This document shows, in pieces, positions 6,828 to 14,439 of a stretch of 64,000 bases of DNA (its first letter is position 1; each line of letters begins with the position of its first letter). The DNA comes from an uncultured Bacteroidia bacterium (GTDB lineage: Bacteria > Bacteroidota > Bacteroidia > Bacteroidales > UBA932). The position numbers were made by a program, and so were the translations under genes. The stretch is taken from positions 1-64,000 of the forward strand of contig CACZXH010000001.1 in NCBI GenBank assembly GCA_902785065.1, given 5' to 3'. The notes under the pieces were generated by a model. That model made no database searches. It was not told the origin of the DNA and saw only the letters and a list, made by a program, of their open reading frames with translations.

Positions 6828-7262
6828 ATGCAGATTATCCGGGCGACGAAAACGGCCGAGCAGGCCGGGGCGTACTACGTCCGCATCCAGGCGATGGCGC
6901 GGAAACACCAGATCCCGCTGGAGGTGGAGTTCGACGAGCACGACACGCCGGACACCAAGTACATCGTCATTGTCGATGATTACCTGCCCATAGCCACCTG
7001 CCGGCTCTACGCCCTCGACCCGGAGCGCGTGGTCTTCGGGCGGATCGTTGTGCTGCCGGAATATCGACACCAGGGGCTGGGCACGCGCGTCGTCCAGGAG
7101 GCGGAAGCATGGGCCCGGGAACTCGGTTTCCGGACCGCCATTGTGGAAAGCCGTGAGAATAAGGTACCTTTCTACGAAAACATGGGCTATGTCGCGGACT
7201 ACTCCTGCAAAATCGTCGGCAACACCTTCACCTGTTACCGGATGGAAAAGCCCTTGGGGTGA
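6828..7262 (+). CDS. GNAT-family N-acetyltransferase
   Basis: A 144-residue single-domain GNAT. The acetyl-CoA pyrophosphate loop is in IVVLPEYRHQGLGTRVVQEA (R-H-Q-G-L-G), preceded by the usual CRLYALDPERVVFGRI strand pair and followed by the FYENMGY motif near the C-terminus. Length is normal for the family. The ATG at 6828 is 5 bases after the small protein stop; a much longer upstream in-frame extension lacks homology and overlaps other genes. The substrate amine is unknown. A strong hairpin follows at 7270-7303. Confidence 0.88.
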   Translation: MQIIRATKTAEQAGAYYVRIQAMARKHQIPLEVEFDEHDTPDTKYIVIVDDYLPIATCRLYALDPERVVFGRIVVLPEYRHQGLGTRVVQEAEAWARELGFRTAIVESRENKVPFYENMGYVADYSCKIVGNTFTCYRMEKPLG

Positions 7263-7269
7263 TTACGCT

Positions 7270-7303
7270 GAACCCTCCTGCCTTTCGCAAGGGAGGAGGG
7301 TTC
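7270..7303. terminator. Strong hairpin after the GNAT gene
   Basis: GAACCCTCCT-G-CCTT-TCGC-AAGG-G-AGGAGGGTTC forms a 14-bp stem with one internal mismatch and a TCGC tetraloop. It starts 7 bases after the stop codon. There is no T run on either side, so termination efficiency is uncertain; it may instead stabilise a 3' end. Confidence 0.6.
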
Positions 7304-7334
7304 TACAACAATAAAAGGAACACTATAAACTTTT

Positions 7335-7364
7335 AACTAACTAGGCTTGAACTAACTTGGCTCG
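7335..7364. repeat. Tandem 15-bp direct repeat
   Basis: AACTAACTAGGCTTG (7335-7349) is followed at once by AACTAACTTGGCTCG (7350-7364), 13 of 15 identical. It lies in a non-coding stretch with no obvious gene. Confidence 0.7.
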
Positions 7365-7374
7365 CTTCCGGTTA

Positions 7375-7382
7375 CAAAGATA
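7375..7382 (-). promoter_or_regulatory. Orphan minus-strand -7 box
   Basis: Minus-strand TATCTTTG points leftward into gene-free DNA: the tandem repeat and then the hairpin at 7270-7303. No open reading frame follows. It could drive a short non-coding RNA of about 100 bases, or be a chance match. Confidence 0.35.
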
Positions 7383-7457
7383 CGGCGGTTTCCGGCGGCG
7401 GTCAATCCCAAGATGTTGGTATTTGAAGGCGGGGGCGCAACTTCGCGAAAAAATGCG

Positions 7458-7465
7458 TACCTTTG
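7458..7465 (+). promoter_or_regulatory. -7 box of the symporter gene
   Basis: TACCTTTG lies 28 bases before the ATG at 7494. This places the start site inside the longer open frame, which supports the shorter protein. Confidence 0.6.
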
Positions 7466-7493
7466 CTCCAATTATAGCAAAACTGATAACCTG

Positions 7494-8435
7494 ATGTCAC
7501 CTGAAACCGCTGCCTCCATCGACCAGATCCAGGTAACGCTGAATGCCGGAGGCATGAACACCATCAACATCGTGCTTGCGTTCGTCATGTTCGGTGTTTC
7601 GCTGGGCATTAAGCCCGGAACCTTCATCGAGGTGTTCAGCAAACCGAAATCCGTCTTGCTCGGCGCCCTGTGCCAGCTGGTCCTGCTACCTGCCTTCACC
7701 TGCCTCCTGGCCATCGCCCTGAGCTGGTGGATCTCGCCGATGATGGGCCTCGGCATGATCCTCGTGGCCTCCTGTCCGGGCGGCAATATCTCCAACTTCA
7801 TGTCGTCCCTCGCGAAGGCCAATGTCGAGCTGTCCGTGAGCCTGACCGCCATCTCTACGGCCCTCGCCGTCCTGATGACCCCGTTCAACTTCTGGCTCTG
7901 GGGCAATGCCTTCCTGCATTTCGCACCCGTTGCGCACGAGGTTCCGACCCTGGCCATCCCGCTCTGGGACGTGTTCAAGACCATCTTCATCCTCCTGGGC
8001 ATTCCGCTCGCGGCGGGCATACTGACCGCCCGGTTCCTGCCCAAGGTCGCAAGAGCCCTGAAGAAGCCCCTGCAGTGGATGTCCATCCTCTTCTTCCTCG
8101 CGATGGTCGTCCTATCCTTCGCCGGCAACATGGACGCCTTCATGAAGTGCGTCAAGTATATTTTCCTGGTGGTCCTGATCCACAACCTCCTCGCCCTGGG
8201 CATCGGCTTCGGCGTGGCCACCCTCTTCAAGGTCCCCAAGAAGGACCGCAAGACCCTGACCATTGAAACGGGCATCCAGAACTCCGGACTGGGCCTCGTG
8301 CTCCTGCTGGGCACGCCCCTGTTCGCGAACTTCCCGCCCCACGGCGGCATGCTCGTCATCACCGCCTGGTGGGGCATCTGGCACATCATCTCCGGCCTGA
8401 CCGTCGCCGGTTTATTCAGTCGCCGCTATGTCTAA
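7494..8435 (+). CDS. Bile acid:sodium symporter family (BASS) transporter
   Basis: A 313-residue inner-membrane protein with about nine or ten hydrophobic segments. The BASS/SBF signatures are present: an N-terminal VMFGVSLGI, the crossover-region ASCPGGNISNFMSSLAKANVELS with its conserved ScPGG-N core, and the second repeat TIETGIQNSGLGLVLLLGTP. Family members move bile acids, pyruvate, pantoate or other organic anions with sodium; the substrate is not readable here. Its 3' end overlaps the PlsC-like gene by 8 bases, so the two are translationally linked. In a gut organism bile acids are a possible but unproven substrate. Confidence 0.87.
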   Translation: MSPETAASIDQIQVTLNAGGMNTINIVLAFVMFGVSLGIKPGTFIEVFSKPKSVLLGALCQLVLLPAFTCLLAIALSWWISPMMGLGMILVASCPGGNISNFMSSLAKANVELSVSLTAISTALAVLMTPFNFWLWGNAFLHFAPVAHEVPTLAIPLWDVFKTIFILLGIPLAAGILTARFLPKVARALKKPLQWMSILFFLAMVVLSFAGNMDAFMKCVKYIFLVVLIHNLLALGIGFGVATLFKVPKKDRKTLTIETGIQNSGLGLVLLLGTPLFANFPPHGGMLVITAWWGIWHIISGLTVAGLFSRRYV

Positions 8436-9429
8436 GATCTGGGAAAAAAGCATCGGGTACAACCTCCTCCGGGCCTTCGCCGACCCGAATACCCGCGCCA
8501 GCTACAACAAGGCGAAAGTGAAGGGCGAACTGCCCAAGGACGGCGCCGTCATTCTCGCCCCGAACCATACCAGTACACTGATGGACGCGATGGTCGTCCT
8601 CCGCACCCGCAAGGAGCCCACCGTCTTCGGCGCCCGGGCCGATATCTTCAAGAAGCCCGCGATCGCAGCGTTCCTGCGCTACATCCGGATCGTGCCGATG
8701 GCGCGCATCCGCGACGGAGCGCAGAGCGTACTCAAGAATATCGAAACCTTCGCCGAGGTGGACGAGGTGCTCGCGCATGGCGTTCCCTTCTGCATCTTCC
8801 CGGAGGGCCGGCACAGGCCCATGCACTCGCTCCTGCCCATCGGCAAGGGCGTCGCCCGCATCGCGTTCGCCAGCGCGGCGAAGCGGCAGACGTACGTGGT
8901 CCCGACCGGCATTGAGAACGGCAGTTTCTTCCGCTACCGCTGGTCGAACACCGTGACTTTCGGCGAGCCCCTGGACGTGAATGCCTTCCTGAAGGCCCAT
9001 GAGGACTGCACCGAGAACGAGACCTATCACGCTTTCCGGCAGGAGCTGGGCGAGCGGATCAAGTCGCTGATCACCTATATTCCGGACGATGAGAACTATC
9101 AGGCGGCGTGGGATGCGGTGAAGCCCGCGTGGAAGCCGCGGCGAGCGCTCGCCGCGCTGCTCTCTCCCCTCTTCCTCCTCGCGGCCGTGCTGTGCCTGCC
9201 GATGTGGGTAGCGGCGGAAGTCCTGTGCAAGCGGGCGAAGGACCATGCCTGGAACAACACAATCCGCTTCGTCATCCGGCTCTTCGTGACGCCGCTGATG
9301 CTGATCTTCTGGCTGCTGGTGATGCCGGGCTGGTGGAAACTGCTGGTCGGCGGGCTGTTCCTGTTCTCCTACAGTTTCTTCTACGACTGGCTCAATCTGG
9401 TACTTTCTCCAGAAACTGGGGCGGAATGA
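8428..9429 (+). CDS. PlsC-like glycerol-phosphate acyltransferase family protein
   Basis: A 333-residue acyltransferase. The catalytic motif is APNHTSTLMD (H47 and D53, an H-x5-D spacing that I recall in Bacteroidota members of this family in place of the textbook H-x4-D), and the substrate block is CIFPEGRHRPMHSL. Hydrophobic helices near residues 245-262 and 280-325 anchor it in the inner membrane. The likely reaction is acyl transfer to a lysophospholipid or related acceptor. It starts inside the end of the symporter gene. Its 3' end overlaps the convergent UpxY-like gene by 38 bases. Confidence 0.83.
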   Translation: MSKIWEKSIGYNLLRAFADPNTRASYNKAKVKGELPKDGAVILAPNHTSTLMDAMVVLRTRKEPTVFGARADIFKKPAIAAFLRYIRIVPMARIRDGAQSVLKNIETFAEVDEVLAHGVPFCIFPEGRHRPMHSLLPIGKGVARIAFASAAKRQTYVVPTGIENGSFFRYRWSNTVTFGEPLDVNAFLKAHEDCTENETYHAFRQELGERIKSLITYIPDDENYQAAWDAVKPAWKPRRALAALLSPLFLLAAVLCLPMWVAAEVLCKRAKDHAWNNTIRFVIRLFVTPLMLIFWLLVMPGWWKLLVGGLFLFSYSFFYDWLNLVLSPETGAE

Positions 9430-9997
9430 AGGACGTCGCCACAGCGATGAACCCCTCAATGGACACAAGCAGGCGGCGGTCCTTCCGGATGCGCTTGATA
9501 TAGCCTTCGGCGCCCTTGAGCGGGCCTTCCAGCACGCGGACCTTGTCGCCTGCCTTGTAGCGGGTGAGGTCGTCGTCGGCAAAGAAATCCAGACCCTCGG
9601 CCCCGGAGGAGCACACGAGCTGGAACATGGCCATCTGCTTGTCGGGAATCACTGCGAAATCCTCGCGGTCCGCGGTTTTGTAAACGAAACCTTTCTCCTT
9701 CACGCAAGCTTCGATTTCCTTGAGCCGGTCCTGGGGCGCGCGTACGAACAATAAGGAAGAGACGACGGGCACGCGCTTGTAGATAAGGGGACCCGCCTGC
9801 TCGAACTGGTTGTCGCGCCGGCGGTCGTCGGGCGTAGCGAGACGACGCAGGGCGCGCATGTGGTCCTCGCCCTTGAGCAGTTCCTTCCGGACCGGGATGT
9901 AGGTTTCCAGGTCCATGTCCGTGAACCGGGCCTCGATCTCGAAGACCTTCCCGTAGAACACCTTCAGGGCGTACCAGTTCTGTTTGATTTCTTCCAT
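9392..9997 (-). CDS. UpxY/NusG-like transcription antiterminator
   Basis: A 201-residue NusG paralogue. The N-terminal NGN domain starts EEIKQNWYALKVFYGKVFEI, and residues about 145-200 carry a KOW-type domain (YKAGDKVRVLEGPLKGAEGY). This is the architecture of Bacteroides UpxY proteins, which normally head capsular polysaccharide operons and promote read-through. Here no polysaccharide locus follows: the gene is single and divergent from hsp20. The start at 9997 is preferred because the -7 box at 10005-10012 lies just upstream and the longer frame would extend through it. Its target operon is probably elsewhere, or it acts as a regulator of exported-lipid or surface genes. Confidence 0.82.
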   Translation of the reverse strand: MEEIKQNWYALKVFYGKVFEIEARFTDMDLETYIPVRKELLKGEDHMRALRRLATPDDRRRDNQFEQAGPLIYKRVPVVSSLLFVRAPQDRLKEIEACVKEKGFVYKTADREDFAVIPDKQMAMFQLVCSSGAEGLDFFADDDLTRYKAGDKVRVLEGPLKGAEGYIKRIRKDRRLLVSIEGFIAVATSFIPPQFLEKVPD

Positions 9998-10004
9998 GGG
10001 TGTA

Positions 10005-10201
10005 CAAAGATACGGATTTTCACGGAAATGGCAAAAGTGTGCCATTTTGACATAACTTATTGACAATAAGACAGTTATAACTGACATTTTGTCCATTTTC
10101 GGGCTTTGGTACCGCGTTTGCCTATTCCCTGTCGAACGCGCTTCTATAACGGGGCGGTTCAAGAGTAGAAAAGTTAAACTTAAACATAGGAGACTAAAAC
10201 C
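10005..10201. promoter_or_regulatory. Divergent control region of the NusG-like and hsp20 genes
   Basis: Minus-strand TATCTTTG (10005-10012) lies 7 bases before the NusG-like start. TGCCATTTTGACA (10040-10052) differs at one base from the perfect palindrome upstream of the NUDIX regulator. TTGACA occurs at 10047-10052 and 10060-10065, CAGTTATAACTG (a perfect 12-bp palindrome) at 10072-10083, and GACATTTTGTC at 10083-10093. No TAnnTTTG box precedes hsp20, so it may use another promoter type. AGGAGA at 10188-10193 is one of few good ribosome-binding sites here. Confidence 0.5.
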
Positions 10202-10627
10202 ATGTTACCTGCAAGACACAACAACTGGATGCCCGACATCTTCAATGATTTCTTCGACACCAACTGGATGGACCGTCCGAAAGCCACCGCGCCGGCCATC
10301 AACGTCATCGAAACCCCCGAAGCCTATGAGCTGGAGCTCGCCGCCCCGGGCATGACCAAGGAAGACTTCAATGTCCATCTGGACGAGGAAGGCGACCTGG
10401 TGATCAATATGGAAAAGAAGGTCGAGAACAAGGAGAAGGAGCACAAGGGCCACTATCTCCGCCGCGAATTCTCCTACACCAAGTTCCAGCAGACGATGCT
10501 CCTCCCCGAGGACGCGAACCGCGAAGACATCGCCGCGAAGGTCGAAAACGGTGTCCTGACCGTCACCATCGCCAAGGTCAAGAAGATCGAACCGGAAAAG
10601 GTCCGCAAGCAGATCGAGGTTCAGTAA
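10202..10627 (+). CDS. hsp20: Hsp20-family small heat-shock protein
   Basis: A 141-residue alpha-crystallin-type chaperone. A short N-terminal arm with aromatic residues (NDFFDTNWMD) leads into the crystallin domain (about 35-125): ELELAAPGMTKEDFNVHLD, HYLRREFSYTKFQQTMLLPE, and the G-V-L motif in AKVENGVLTVTIAK. It ends with a short tail. It should bind unfolding proteins in the cytoplasm during stress. It has a clear AGGAGA ribosome site and its own terminator at 10687-10714, so it is a single-gene unit. The palindromes upstream are plausible stress-regulator sites. Confidence 0.93.
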   Translation: MLPARHNNWMPDIFNDFFDTNWMDRPKATAPAINVIETPEAYELELAAPGMTKEDFNVHLDEEGDLVINMEKKVENKEKEHKGHYLRREFSYTKFQQTMLLPEDANREDIAAKVENGVLTVTIAKVKKIEPEKVRKQIEVQ

Positions 10628-10686
10628 ACCTTCATCGGGAACGGAAATCCCCATTTCCCCTTCCCTTTCGGAAACTGTCTACAAAG

Positions 10687-10714
10687 AGTCCGACCGACGG
10701 GTCGGACTTTTTTT
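10687..10714 (+). terminator. Rho-independent terminator of hsp20
   Basis: AGTCCGACC-GACG-GGTCGGACT is a perfect 9-bp stem with a four-base loop followed by seven T. Confidence 0.9.
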
Positions 10715-10734
10715 CATGAAAATCTTTCAAAATA

Positions 10735-10765
10735 TTTGCAGAATCAAATTTTAGTTGTACCTTTG
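10735..10765 (+). promoter_or_regulatory. Promoter of tRNA-Asp
   Basis: TTTG (10735-10738), a 19-base spacer, and TACCTTTG (10758-10765) form a complete Bacteroidota -33/-7 promoter, 30 bases before the mature tRNA. Confidence 0.85.
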
Positions 10766-10795
10766 CAATCCCGAAAGGGAAGTTCACTGACAATT

Positions 10796-10870
10796 GGTGC
10801 GGTAGTTCAGTCGGTTTAGAATACCGGCCTGTCACGCCGGGGGTCGCGAGTTCGAGCCTCGTCCGCACCG
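10796..10870 (+). tRNA. tRNA-Asp (anticodon GTC)
   Basis: The acceptor stem GGTGCGG pairs with CCGCACC at 10863-10869. The anticodon stem CCGGC/GCCGG encloses CTGTCAC, with GTC at 10831-10833. The T arm contains GTTCGAG. The discriminator is G at 10870. The 3' CCA is not encoded. A terminator follows immediately. Confidence 0.95.
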
Positions 10871-10871
10871 C

Positions 10872-10916
10872 AGAAACGGAGTTTAGCCAATTGGCTGGAC
10901 TCCGTTTCTTGTTTTT
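10872..10916 (+). terminator. Terminator after tRNA-Asp
   Basis: AGAAACGGAGT pairs with ACTCCGTTTCT around an inner AGCC/GGCT stem, and a T tract follows at 10912-10916. Confidence 0.85.
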
Positions 10917-10938
10917 ATGCTACTTTTTGCTAAGTTTA

Positions 10939-10969
10939 TTTGGCATTTTGAAAAATTTACTTACCTTTG
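10939..10969 (+). promoter_or_regulatory. Promoter of the membrane protein/XRE pair
   Basis: TTTG (10939-10942), a 19-base spacer and TACCTTTG (10962-10969) make a complete promoter. The ATG follows at 10995. Confidence 0.8.
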
Positions 10970-10994
10970 TGGCAGAATCAATGAAACGAACGCC

Positions 10995-11477
10995 ATGCAA
11001 AAGAAAAGTATCCTCATGCCGCACGCCTGCCACAAGATGGGCTGGTGGCTCCTGCTCCTGATCCCCCTGGTGGTGGGGTTCTACGAGATTCTCTACTACT
11101 TTTTCCGCGAGACGTCTATCTTCGCAGTGGTCAATAACAACAGCCGGTTCATTACCATGGTCTGTTATCTCGTGGTCATCGCGGCGGCCTTCCTGATCTG
11201 CCTGTCCAGGGAGAAGGTCGAGGACGAAATGGTTTCGCAGTACCGGCTCAGAGCCATCGGAATATCGGCCTATGTCAATTTCCTCCTTTTCCTGGCATTC
11301 TGGCTTTTCGGCGCGCTGGACCATGGATTCCGCTTCGGCCACGGGGAATCCTTGTGGGGAATCGTTTACAGGACAATGCAGATGTTCTTCGGCCTGATTC
11401 CCTTCACGACTGCCGGACTGTACTACCTCGTTTTCAAATGGATGCTCTGGCGTTCCAGAAAGGAGGAAGCCCTATGA
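10995..11477 (+). CDS. Four-TM membrane protein paired with an XRE regulator
   Basis: A 160-residue inner-membrane protein with four hydrophobic segments, about residues 16-36, 49-69, 91-110 and 127-152. There is no catalytic motif. The start at 10995 follows a complete promoter; an upstream in-frame ATG lies before the -7 box and is rejected. The stop overlaps the XRE gene start (ATGA). Pairs of a small membrane protein and a short XRE repressor are common in bacteria, and the membrane partner may signal to or be controlled by the regulator. I do not know its function. Confidence 0.75.
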   Translation: MQKKSILMPHACHKMGWWLLLLIPLVVGFYEILYYFFRETSIFAVVNNNSRFITMVCYLVVIAAAFLICLSREKVEDEMVSQYRLRAIGISAYVNFLLFLAFWLFGALDHGFRFGHGESLWGIVYRTMQMFFGLIPFTTAGLYYLVFKWMLWRSRKEEAL

Positions 11478-11674
11478 AGAACACCGTGCGCGTAGAAAGG
11501 GCGATCCTGGACATCACCCAGCAGCAGCTGGCCGATGCCATCGGCGTCAGCCGCAACACGATCAACTCCATCGAATCGGGCAAGTACGTCCCCTCCACTG
11601 TCCTCGCCCTCAAGATTGCCCGACACTTCCACAAGCCCGTCGACAGCATCTTCCAGCTGGACGAGAATGATTGA
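11474..11674 (+). CDS. Small XRE-family helix-turn-helix regulator
   Basis: A 66-residue protein that is essentially one HTH domain: RAILDITQQQLADAIGVSRN is the first two helices and turn, followed by TINSIESGKYVPST and ALKIARHFHKPVDSIFQL. This is the short YozG/Cro-like type. Its ATG overlaps the stop of the upstream membrane-protein gene by 4 bases, so the two are translationally coupled. It probably represses its own promoter at 10939-10969. Three palindromes sharing GGTGCACC lie just downstream and could also be its binding sites, but nothing in the sequence proves that. Confidence 0.88.
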   Translation: MKNTVRVERAILDITQQQLADAIGVSRNTINSIESGKYVPSTVLALKIARHFHKPVDSIFQLDEND

Positions 11675-11692
11675 CCTCAGTGATTTAGCCAC

Positions 11693-11836
11693 ACAGTGGT
11701 GCACCTTGCCGTGCACCACTGTACAACTTATCAATTGATACTCAACAAATTATGCAACGAGAGGTGCACTTTTCGGTGCACCTCTCTAAAACTAATTCGT
11801 TAAAATTCAATCGGTTGCACCTTAAGAGGTGCACCG
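11693..11836. repeat. Cluster of three related GGTGCACC hairpins
   Basis: Three hairpins share a GGTGCAC/GTGCACC core. The first is 11693-11704 with 11711-11722 (12-bp stem, loop CTTGCC), the second 11759-11769 with 11776-11786 (11-bp stem, loop TTTTCG), and the third 11812-11822 with 11827-11836 (10 bp with one bulge). The first follows the XRE stop by 18 bases and the third ends 8 bases before the gltS stop. They may act as terminators for the two convergent units. Confidence 0.65.
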
Positions 11837-11844
11837 CTGGGAAT

Positions 11845-13068
11845 CTAGATCAGGTTCAGGAAGAGGGTGATGATGCCCGTGTTGATGATGTCCACGAACA
11901 TGGCGCCGATGATGGGGACGATGATGAAGGGGTTCACCGTGTAGCGGTATTTGTAGCAGACGGCGGACATGTTCGCCATGGCGTTGGGAGTGGCTCCGAG
12001 GCCGAAGCCGCAGAGGCCGCTCACGAGGACGGCACCGTCATAGTTCTTACCCAGCAGCGGGAAGGCGACGAAGGCGCCATACAGGGCCATGAAGGCCACC
12101 TGGGCGACCAGGATCAGGCAAAGCGGCAGCGCCAGGGAGGCCAGTTCCCACAGCCGCAGACTGGCCATGGCCATGCCCAGAAACAGTTGCAAGCAGATAT
12201 CGCCGATGCTGATAATGCGCCCAAGGCACATGCGCGATGCAAACCGCGGCGACAGGCCCAGCAGGTTCCGCATCAGGCAAGCGGCGATGAGGGAGCCGAA
12301 ATAGGTCGGGAACGTGATTCCGGTCCAGGCCAGCAGCTTGCTGACGCCCGTTCCAAGAGCCATTGCAATGAACAGTTCGCAGGCCGCGATGAGCATTTCG
12401 CGGAAGGCGGACTCCTCGGAGAGGGAGGCCGTTTCCCGCGCAGCGGGCGCGGCTTCCGTGGCCTCGATGCCCGTCATCACGCTGGTCCGGTCCGACGGTT
12501 CCGCGAGGCGGTGCCGGCGGATGAGCGATTCGCCCAGCGGGCCGCCCAGCAGCGAGCCGGCCACGAGACCGAAGGTCGCGGCCGCCATCGTGATAGAGGA
12601 CGCTCCGGTGAGGCCCAGCTCCTCGAGGAGCGGCGAGAAGCCGCCGGAGGTGCCGTGGCCGCCGCTCATCGGGATGGATCCGGCCGCCATGCCGAACAGC
12701 GGAGACAGTCCCAGTCCGCGGGCAATCCCCACGGAGATCAGGTTCTGCGCAGCGATGAGCACGGCCACGAGGCCAATCATTAAGAGCAGCGGCTTCCCGC
12801 CCTGCTTGAGCGCCTTCAAATCGGACTGGAAGCCCACGGAAGTGAAGAACAGCATCATGCACAAGTCCTTCACGGAACCGTCGAAGGAACAATCCACGCC
12901 CAGGGCATACAAGAGAAGGGTAAGCAAAGAGACGAGCAGGCCGCCGGAGACCGGCGCGGGAATGCAGAACCGCTTCAAGAAAGGGATATGCCGCGTGAAC
13001 AGCATCCCCAGGAGCAGGGCGCATACACCGACGCCCGCGCTTTGAAACAGGTCCAGTTGCAGAGTCAT
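11845..13068 (-). CDS. gltS: Sodium/glutamate symporter
   Basis: A 407-residue inner-membrane protein, close to the usual length of about 400. It has about ten helices in two inverted halves, each with the GltS loop signature: GSIPMSGGHGTSGGFSPLLE in the first half and a matching glycine-rich loop (LCGFGLGATPNAMANM) in the second. Between them lies a hydrophilic loop with a charged stretch (RRHRLAEPSDRTS). It imports glutamate with sodium. A near-consensus -7 box (TACATTCG, one mismatch) lies 6 bases before its ATG. The neighbour on the other side is an unrelated divergent gene. Confidence 0.92.
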   Translation of the reverse strand: MTLQLDLFQSAGVGVCALLLGMLFTRHIPFLKRFCIPAPVSGGLLVSLLTLLLYALGVDCSFDGSVKDLCMMLFFTSVGFQSDLKALKQGGKPLLLMIGLVAVLIAAQNLISVGIARGLGLSPLFGMAAGSIPMSGGHGTSGGFSPLLEELGLTGASSITMAAATFGLVAGSLLGGPLGESLIRRHRLAEPSDRTSVMTGIEATEAAPAARETASLSEESAFREMLIAACELFIAMALGTGVSKLLAWTGITFPTYFGSLIAACLMRNLLGLSPRFASRMCLGRIISIGDICLQLFLGMAMASLRLWELASLALPLCLILVAQVAFMALYGAFVAFPLLGKNYDGAVLVSGLCGFGLGATPNAMANMSAVCYKYRYTVNPFIIVPIIGAMFVDIINTGIITLFLNLI

Positions 13069-13074
13069 ACTGTA

Positions 13075-13122
13075 CGAATGTACGGATTTTTCCCGGAAAA
13101 CTCCCTAAAAATCGTATATTTG
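13075..13122. promoter_or_regulatory. Divergent promoters of gltS and the amidotransferase-like gene
   Basis: Minus-strand TACATTCG (13075-13082) is one mismatch from consensus and 6 bases before gltS. Plus-strand TATATTTG (13115-13122) is 25 bases before the ATG at 13148. Confidence 0.5.
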
Positions 13123-13147
13123 TCTCCATAGACCAAGTCGAAACCAC

Positions 13148-14437
13148 ATGAAAAGACACTTCACTACCTTCCTCGCCGCCGCGCTCTGCCTCATTGCCGG
13201 CGCCCAGGAACACGCTCCGGGTTACTACAAGGATATCTTCATGGACAGCGGCATCATGCTCACGTCCCGGACAGACCTTCCCGTAACGGAACTGCTGGGC
13301 CTGTCCATGGAAGCCTTCGTGTCCACGAAGCACAGCTATACCCTCCCCTACCAGTTCACGGCAACGGATACCCTGCGGCAGCGAGAACTCATTGCCGGCT
13401 CCCCCATGGACGAGAACGGTATCCTCCTCTACCCCGACGGGGCGCCGCGCTTCCGGATGGTCTATATGAACGGCGGACGTGCCGGCAGTCACGGGAAGTC
13501 GCTGGAGGACGGCGGACGCCAGGCCTACCGCGACTTCGTGAAGGCCGGCGGCAGCTACCTGGGGTCCTGCGCCGGCGCCTTTGTCGCCAGTCTGGGTTCC
13601 CGCAACGCGGAAGGCAAGATCAGCAATACGAAGACCTATCTCGGCCTCTGGCCCGGCCATACGATGAGCACCAAGCTGGAGAAGTCCTACACCGCCGTGG
13701 ACATCGTCCCGGACGGCCCGCTCGCGCAGTGCTTCGACTTCGACGGCCGGATGCACATCGACAGCGTGCGCCACAACGGCGGCTGCTTCGCCTGGATGGA
13801 GGACGCCCCGGCCGGGACGGAGATCCTGGCCAAATACAGTACCAAGGGCCGTGAGCTGGAGCGGGACATTGACGGCCTCCCTGTCGTCTGGGCCCATAAG
13901 GCCTCCCCGGAGAACGGCCGCGTCGTCCTGTGCGGCTCGCATCCGGAAGGCGCCTATGACGCGGAGAACCTCGGCCTGATGACCGCAATGGTCCGCTATG
14001 CCCTCGCGGGCAACGCCGGTCCCGTGGTCAAGGCTGCGCTGCAGCCCGGCGAGCCCCGCGAAATGGCCGACCGGAAGGATCCGGCCTTCGCCCCCATCGG
14101 CGACCGCCAGTACCATCACTTTACCATCGACGTGCCGAAGGGCATCCAGGTCATGACCATCGACCTCAAGGGCTTCCTGGACAAGGACGACTTCGACCTG
14201 CACCTGCGCGCGAGCCGCACCGGCTTCGCCTTTGCCGGCGACGCCGCCTGGGCCCATGTGGGCGCGAAAGTGGACAAGTCCCTGGAAATCAAGGATCCGA
14301 AACCCGGGAAGTACTACATTTCGGTCTTCTGCGCCACCACGGTCACCTCCACCATGGGCAAATACGGCGTGGAGTATTCCGGCCGCACGGATGTCCTGAA
14401 CGGCGTCCCTTACACGATCCAAGTTAACTTCGAATAA
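13148..14437 (+). CDS. Secreted BPL_N/amidotransferase-fold protein with pre-peptidase C-terminal domain
   Basis: A 429-residue protein with a Sec signal (MKRHFTTFLAAALCLIAGAQ). Residues about 100-300 form a class I glutamine-amidotransferase-like domain of the BPL_N type: VYMNGGRAGSHG, then the nucleophile elbow YLGSCAGAFVAS with its cysteine, then a late histidine in VVLCGSHPEGAYD. Residues about 320-425 look like a PPC (bacterial pre-peptidase C-terminal) beta-sandwich. In secreted form such domains are probably hydrolases on unknown substrates. The gene precedes the GH3 gene by 2 bases, so they are cotranscribed and probably exported together. Confidence 0.7.
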   Translation: MKRHFTTFLAAALCLIAGAQEHAPGYYKDIFMDSGIMLTSRTDLPVTELLGLSMEAFVSTKHSYTLPYQFTATDTLRQRELIAGSPMDENGILLYPDGAPRFRMVYMNGGRAGSHGKSLEDGGRQAYRDFVKAGGSYLGSCAGAFVASLGSRNAEGKISNTKTYLGLWPGHTMSTKLEKSYTAVDIVPDGPLAQCFDFDGRMHIDSVRHNGGCFAWMEDAPAGTEILAKYSTKGRELERDIDGLPVVWAHKASPENGRVVLCGSHPEGAYDAENLGLMTAMVRYALAGNAGPVVKAALQPGEPREMADRKDPAFAPIGDRQYHHFTIDVPKGIQVMTIDLKGFLDKDDFDLHLRASRTGFAFAGDAAWAHVGAKVDKSLEIKDPKPGKYYISVFCATTVTSTMGKYGVEYSGRTDVLNGVPYTIQVNFE

Positions 14438-14439
14438 CC

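Noticed and set aside
12047..14422. 791-codon minus-strand frame across gltS and the amidotransferase-like gene
   Set aside because: It crosses two well-supported genes on both strands and shows no motif; it is a shadow.
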